64,000 bases of DNA from Anaerohalosphaera lusitana (GTDB taxonomy: Bacteria; Planctomycetota; Phycisphaerae; Sedimentisphaerales; Anaerohalosphaeraceae): positions 124,001-188,000 of the forward strand of contig NZ_CP019791.1 of assembly GCF_002007645.1 (NCBI RefSeq), in the 5' to 3' direction. The notes beneath the pieces are model-generated. The model was not told the DNA's origin and made no database searches. It saw only the letters and a list, made by a program, of their open reading frames with translations. Below, piece by piece: positions 61,148 to 64,000 of the stretch. Each line of letters starts with the position of its first letter. Positions within the stretch are counted from its first letter, which is position 1. Made by a program: the position numbers and the translations under genes.

Positions 61148-61915
61148 ATGGCACAAACACAAACAAAAGCACTTGTCACAGGTAATATCAAGGCGGTACT
61201 GTTCGACCTGGGAGACACGCTGATCAACTTCGGCGAGTTTAAACGGACTGAAACAGTCGTCAAGGCCGCCCGCAGCGCATACGATTATCTGAAACAGACC
61301 AACCAGCCGGTACGGAGTTTCTACGGCTACATCCTCCGCCATATCATCGGGCTGCGGTTTCAGACCACGTGGTCGGCGATGACAGGCAAGGATTTCGACA
61401 GCCTTCAGTCGCTCAAGACATACGGAAAGCACAAAAAGTTCGATCTGACGCCCGAACAATACGAGGAACTGCACTGGGCGTGGTACCGAACGCTCAAGGA
61501 TTACGCCAAGATCGAGCCGGACCTGGGCGAGACGCTGGCGGCGATGAAGAACGCGGGGCTCAAGCTCGGTATCGTGTCCAATACCTTCGTAAACGGGCAC
61601 GCGCTCGATCGGCACCTGAGCGAGGAAAACTTGATCGATTACTTCGACATTCGCCTGTATTCGTACCAGGTATCCCGCCGTAAACCGCATATCCGCATAT
61701 TCAACGACGCTGCCGCTCGGCTGGAGCTCGATCCGGGCCAGATAATCTTCGTCGGCGACCGGGTGGACAAGGACGTTAAGGGCGCAATGAACGCGGGCAT
61801 GCACCCGGTGCTCAAGTCCGCATATACCAACCGCGGGAAAAAAGTGCCGGACGGGGTGCCGAAAATCGACAAAATTTCCGAATTACCCGACCTGATCACC
61901 AAAACATTCGCCTGA
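61148..61915 (+). CDS. HAD-superfamily hydrolase
   Basis: The 255-aa protein has the HAD motifs: nucleophile Asp in VLFDLGDTLINF (motif I), LGIVSNTF (motif II), Lys in YQVSRRKPHIRIF (motif III) and GDRVDKDVKGAMNAG (motif IV). A helical cap lies between motifs I and II. It probably dephosphorylates a small metabolite in the cytoplasm. The ATG at 61148 is preferred to a TTG six codons earlier. It sits between the LeuA-like gene and threonine synthase, on the same strand. Confidence 0.88.
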   Translation: MAQTQTKALVTGNIKAVLFDLGDTLINFGEFKRTETVVKAARSAYDYLKQTNQPVRSFYGYILRHIIGLRFQTTWSAMTGKDFDSLQSLKTYGKHKKFDLTPEQYEELHWAWYRTLKDYAKIEPDLGETLAAMKNAGLKLGIVSNTFVNGHALDRHLSEENLIDYFDIRLYSYQVSRRKPHIRIFNDAAARLELDPGQIIFVGDRVDKDVKGAMNAGMHPVLKSAYTNRGKKVPDGVPKIDKISELPDLITKTFA

Positions 61916-61995
61916 TTCGACCGATATAACACCGTAAGAAAAGAAAATAGGCCGATCTGCGCGCCGCAACGATTAACCATGAGCCGGAGTACAAA

Positions 61996-63348
61996 ATGGC
62001 AAATAACAGTGACTACGCCTTTCAGAAGTGCATCAACCCCGAATGCGCCGCGACCTTCGATGTCGCCGAGATACTCGTAAAGTGCCCGACCTGCGGCGAC
62101 ATGCTCGACGTCGCATACGACTGGGACAAGATGGACGTGCCCGGCTCGCTGAAAGACTTTGAAAAACGCTGGACGCGTACGAATCCGCTGGACTTTTCGG
62201 GCGTATGGCGGTTCCGCGATCTGCTGAATTTCTGCCCGGACGACTGCAAGGTCACCGTCGGCGAGGGCCAGACAATCCTGCAGCGCAACGACGCACTCGC
62301 GAAGGACCTGGGCATCGACGCGGGCTGTCTGCATCTCGAATACGAGGGGCTGAACCCGTCCGGCTCGTTCAAGGACAACGGCATGACGGCTGCGTTCAGC
62401 CACGCCAGACTCGTCGGCGCGACCGCATCGGCGTGCGCATCGACAGGCAACACGTCCGCATCCATGGCGCTTTACGCGCACAGCACGGGCATGAGCTGCA
62501 CGGTGTTTATCGGCTCGGGCCGGATCGCGTACGGCAAGCTGTCGCAGGCGATGGATTACGGCGCGCATACGCTGCAGATCGCCGGTGACTTCGACGACTG
62601 CATGCGGCAGGTCCAGGCGGTGTGCGCACAGCTCGGCATATACCTGGTGAACTCGCTCAACCCGTTCCGGCTGGAAGGGCAGAAGACGATCATGTTCCGC
62701 ATCCTCGAACAGCTCGGCTGGCAGGTGCCTGACTGGATCATCGTGCCGGGCGGCAACCTGGGCAATTCCAGCAGCTTCGGCAAGGCGTTCGCGGAACTCA
62801 AGCAGCTCGGCCTGATCGACCGCGTGCCGCGGCTGGCGATCATCAACGCCGAGGGCGCGAACACGCTCACGCATCTTTATAACGACAGGAACCTCCGCTG
62901 GAACGACGGCAGGCCCGACGCGGACCTCGTGCAGGAATTCTACGACGACCTGACCGCACGCAAGTATTCGCCTCGCACGGTCGCGTCGGCGATCGAGATA
63001 TCCCGCCCGGTGAATCTGACCAAGTGCCTCCGCGCACTGGACATCTGCGACGGCGTGGTGATCTCCGTGCCCGATGAGGAAATAATCGACGCAAAGGCAC
63101 AGATCGGCCTGCGCGGGCTCGGCTGTGAACCGGCATCAGCGGCAACCATCGCAGGGCTAAAACACCTGCTCGCAGACGGCGTCGTCGACCCGTCCGCAAA
63201 AATAGCCTGCGTCCTGACCGGCCACCCCCTAAAGGACCCCAACCTAACAGTAAACTACCACAAAGACAACAAGGGCAAATTCTCCAACCCGCCGGTAGAA
63301 GTTCCAAATGACCTCAACGCGATCATCAAGGCAATGAAACAGGCCTAA
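61996..63348 (+). CDS. thrC: Threonine synthase
   Basis: The 450-aa PLP enzyme has an N-terminal zinc-ribbon-like knuckle (Cys12, Cys17, Cys30, Cys33), then [17 protein letters not shown] with the PLP-binding Lys126, [25 protein letters not shown] and, later, [16 protein letters not shown]-like [12 protein letters not shown]. It converts O-phosphohomoserine to threonine. With the LeuA-like gene it suggests a local amino-acid synthesis cluster. Its ATG follows GAGCCGGAG. Confidence 0.93.
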   Translation: MANNSDYAFQKCINPECAATFDVAEILVKCPTCGDMLDVAYDWDKMDVPGSLKDFEKRWTRTNPLDFSGVWRFRDLLNFCPDDCKVTVGEGQTILQRNDALAKDLGIDAGCLHLEYEGLNPSGSFKDNGMTAAFSHARLVGATASACASTGNTSASMALYAHSTGMSCTVFIGSGRIAYGKLSQAMDYGAHTLQIAGDFDDCMRQVQAVCAQLGIYLVNSLNPFRLEGQKTIMFRILEQLGWQVPDWIIVPGGNLGNSSSFGKAFAELKQLGLIDRVPRLAIINAEGANTLTHLYNDRNLRWNDGRPDADLVQEFYDDLTARKYSPRTVASAIEISRPVNLTKCLRALDICDGVVISVPDEEIIDAKAQIGLRGLGCEPASAATIAGLKHLLADGVVDPSAKIACVLTGHPLKDPNLTVNYHKDNKGKFSNPPVEVPNDLNAIIKAMKQA

Positions 63349-63357
63349 AGCAGAAAA

Positions 63358-63624
63358 CTATTCAGAAGGGCGGTCTTCACCGGATCGCCCCTTTTCGCAA
63401 AACGCCTCGACAATAAGCCATCCTGCGATGCTCACTGTCAATGTAGCCAATAGAACGCCCCAAGCAATATGCCAATCGTGACGTCGAATGAACCATAGCT
63501 CCAGCTTGGAACTGTAACGGTATATCCCGCCGCGCTGCGGCAGAAACATTGCCGTAGTAAGGAACGCACCAACGTTCAAAACCGCCAGCCCCGCAATGAA
63601 TTTCAGCCGATCATATTTCATCAA
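63358..63624 (-). CDS. Small membrane protein
   Basis: The 88-aa protein has two hydrophobic segments (about 8-27 and 50-72) and a polar C-terminal tail. No family is recognised. Its ATG overlaps the stop of the upstream edge gene by 4 nt, so the two are probably cotranscribed. Confidence 0.65.
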   Translation of the reverse strand: MMKYDRLKFIAGLAVLNVGAFLTTAMFLPQRGGIYRYSSKLELWFIRRHDWHIAWGVLLATLTVSIAGWLIVEAFCEKGRSGEDRPSE

Positions 63625-63998
63625 GTTTTCTTCATCCCTTTTTTATTAGATTCGCTCTTCGCCTCTATATTGTCAGGCTTAGTTTTTTCCAACTTGCGTT
63701 TGTTGCTGGTTTTACTGAAAGCATCTTTCGTTTCCAAATGCTTCAACCAGAATTCCTGCATCTGCTTGGTTGAGGCAGTGACTAAAGGCTCTCCATTCAC
63801 TATTTCATGCTTGAGTGCTTTGGGGTTATCTTCTATCAAACGCTTAAACCAATCGGGGTCGGGAAATCTCATCTGCAAAGCCGGTTCGATCTGCTTGACG
63901 TGAGCGAAGACGTGAACGGGAAGCGTTTGAAATTCATAAGGATTGTCCATGTCAAACTCAGGCCCACATGGAAGCATGTCTATAAACATTTCGCCCTT
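63621..63998 (-). CDS. Hypothetical protein, 3' portion at the window edge
   Basis: The reading frame is open to the right edge (KGEMFIDMLPCGPEFDMDN...), so the ATG at 63989 is not necessarily the start. The visible 125 codons have no membrane segment and end in a Lys-rich tail (KSESNKKGMKKT). I do not recognise the family. It overlaps the next gene by 4 nt. Confidence 0.55.
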   Translation of the reverse strand, partial: KGEMFIDMLPCGPEFDMDNPYEFQTLPVHVFAHVKQIEPALQMRFPDPDWFKRLIEDNPKALKHEIVNGEPLVTASTKQMQEFWLKHLETKDAFSKTSNKRKLEKTKPDNIEAKSESNKKGMKKT

Positions 63999-64000
63999 GA

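Overview
The window looks like chromosomal DNA of a Planctomycetota bacterium, most plausibly a Phycisphaerae/Sedimentisphaerales-type polysaccharide degrader. This is inferred from several hallmarks: pseudopilins with an H-X9-DG/DA/DS tail (1-1164, 20603-21427), two Cys-type sulfatases, a heparinase/alginate-lyase-like enzyme, a GH20 hexosaminidase with a PA14 domain, and a secreted propeller/beta-helix protein ending in a dockerin-like EF-hand. Many exported proteins carry twin-arginine (Tat) leaders. No rRNA, CRISPR array, prophage or plasmid backbone is visible. One tRNA gene (Leu-UAA) lies at 53966-54048.

Layout. 1-5.3 kb: two tandem pseudopilin genes, a polytopic membrane protein, then a lower-GC segment with a DUF4143-type AAA ATPase and a membrane protein, bounded by a 24-bp direct repeat. 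5.3-9.8 kb: a Tat sulfatase and a four-gene operon of unrecognised paralogous membrane proteins. 9.8-17.3 kb: the 1085-aa secreted dockerin protein, a TSUP transporter, two small alpha/beta proteins and the polysaccharide lyase. 17.4-20.5 kb: a sensor histidine kinase split by an IS630-type element. 20.6-32.3 kb: housekeeping genes (PPIase, DinG-type helicase, TPR protein, NAD kinase, dxs, phosphoesterase, prenyl diphosphate synthase, miaA). 32.3-34.6 kb: small membrane proteins between dispersed repeats. 34.6-44.2 kb: oligoendopeptidase, NikR with a CDF metal exporter, TfoX-like protein, and an export-linked iron-sulfur redox operon (membrane-anchored protein, DUF362 protein, NapH-NapG-like fusion, aldo/keto reductase). 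44.5-49.3 kb: second sulfatase, E2-like acyltransferase lacking its catalytic His, GH20. 49.6-64 kb: ParA-like ATPase, nusB, ribH, TPR protein, tRNA-Leu, nuclease-like protein, large PAS histidine kinase, MFS transporter, LeuA-like enzyme, HAD phosphatase, threonine synthase and two small genes at the edge.

Non-coding structure. A 161-bp MITE-like element occurs three times (26981, 29112, 44199). Each copy has imperfect terminal inverted repeats and its own 4-bp AT-rich target duplication; two copies supply the stop codon of the neighbouring gene. A separate GC-rich intergenic repeat family has copies at about 14934, 15054, 32325 and 34182.

Candidates for something undescribed are the four-paralog membrane operon (6947-9749), the MITE family with its gene-terminating copies, the NapH-NapG fusion operon (39128-44168), and the E2-fold protein without its catalytic His. 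All functions are read from sequence motifs without database searches.
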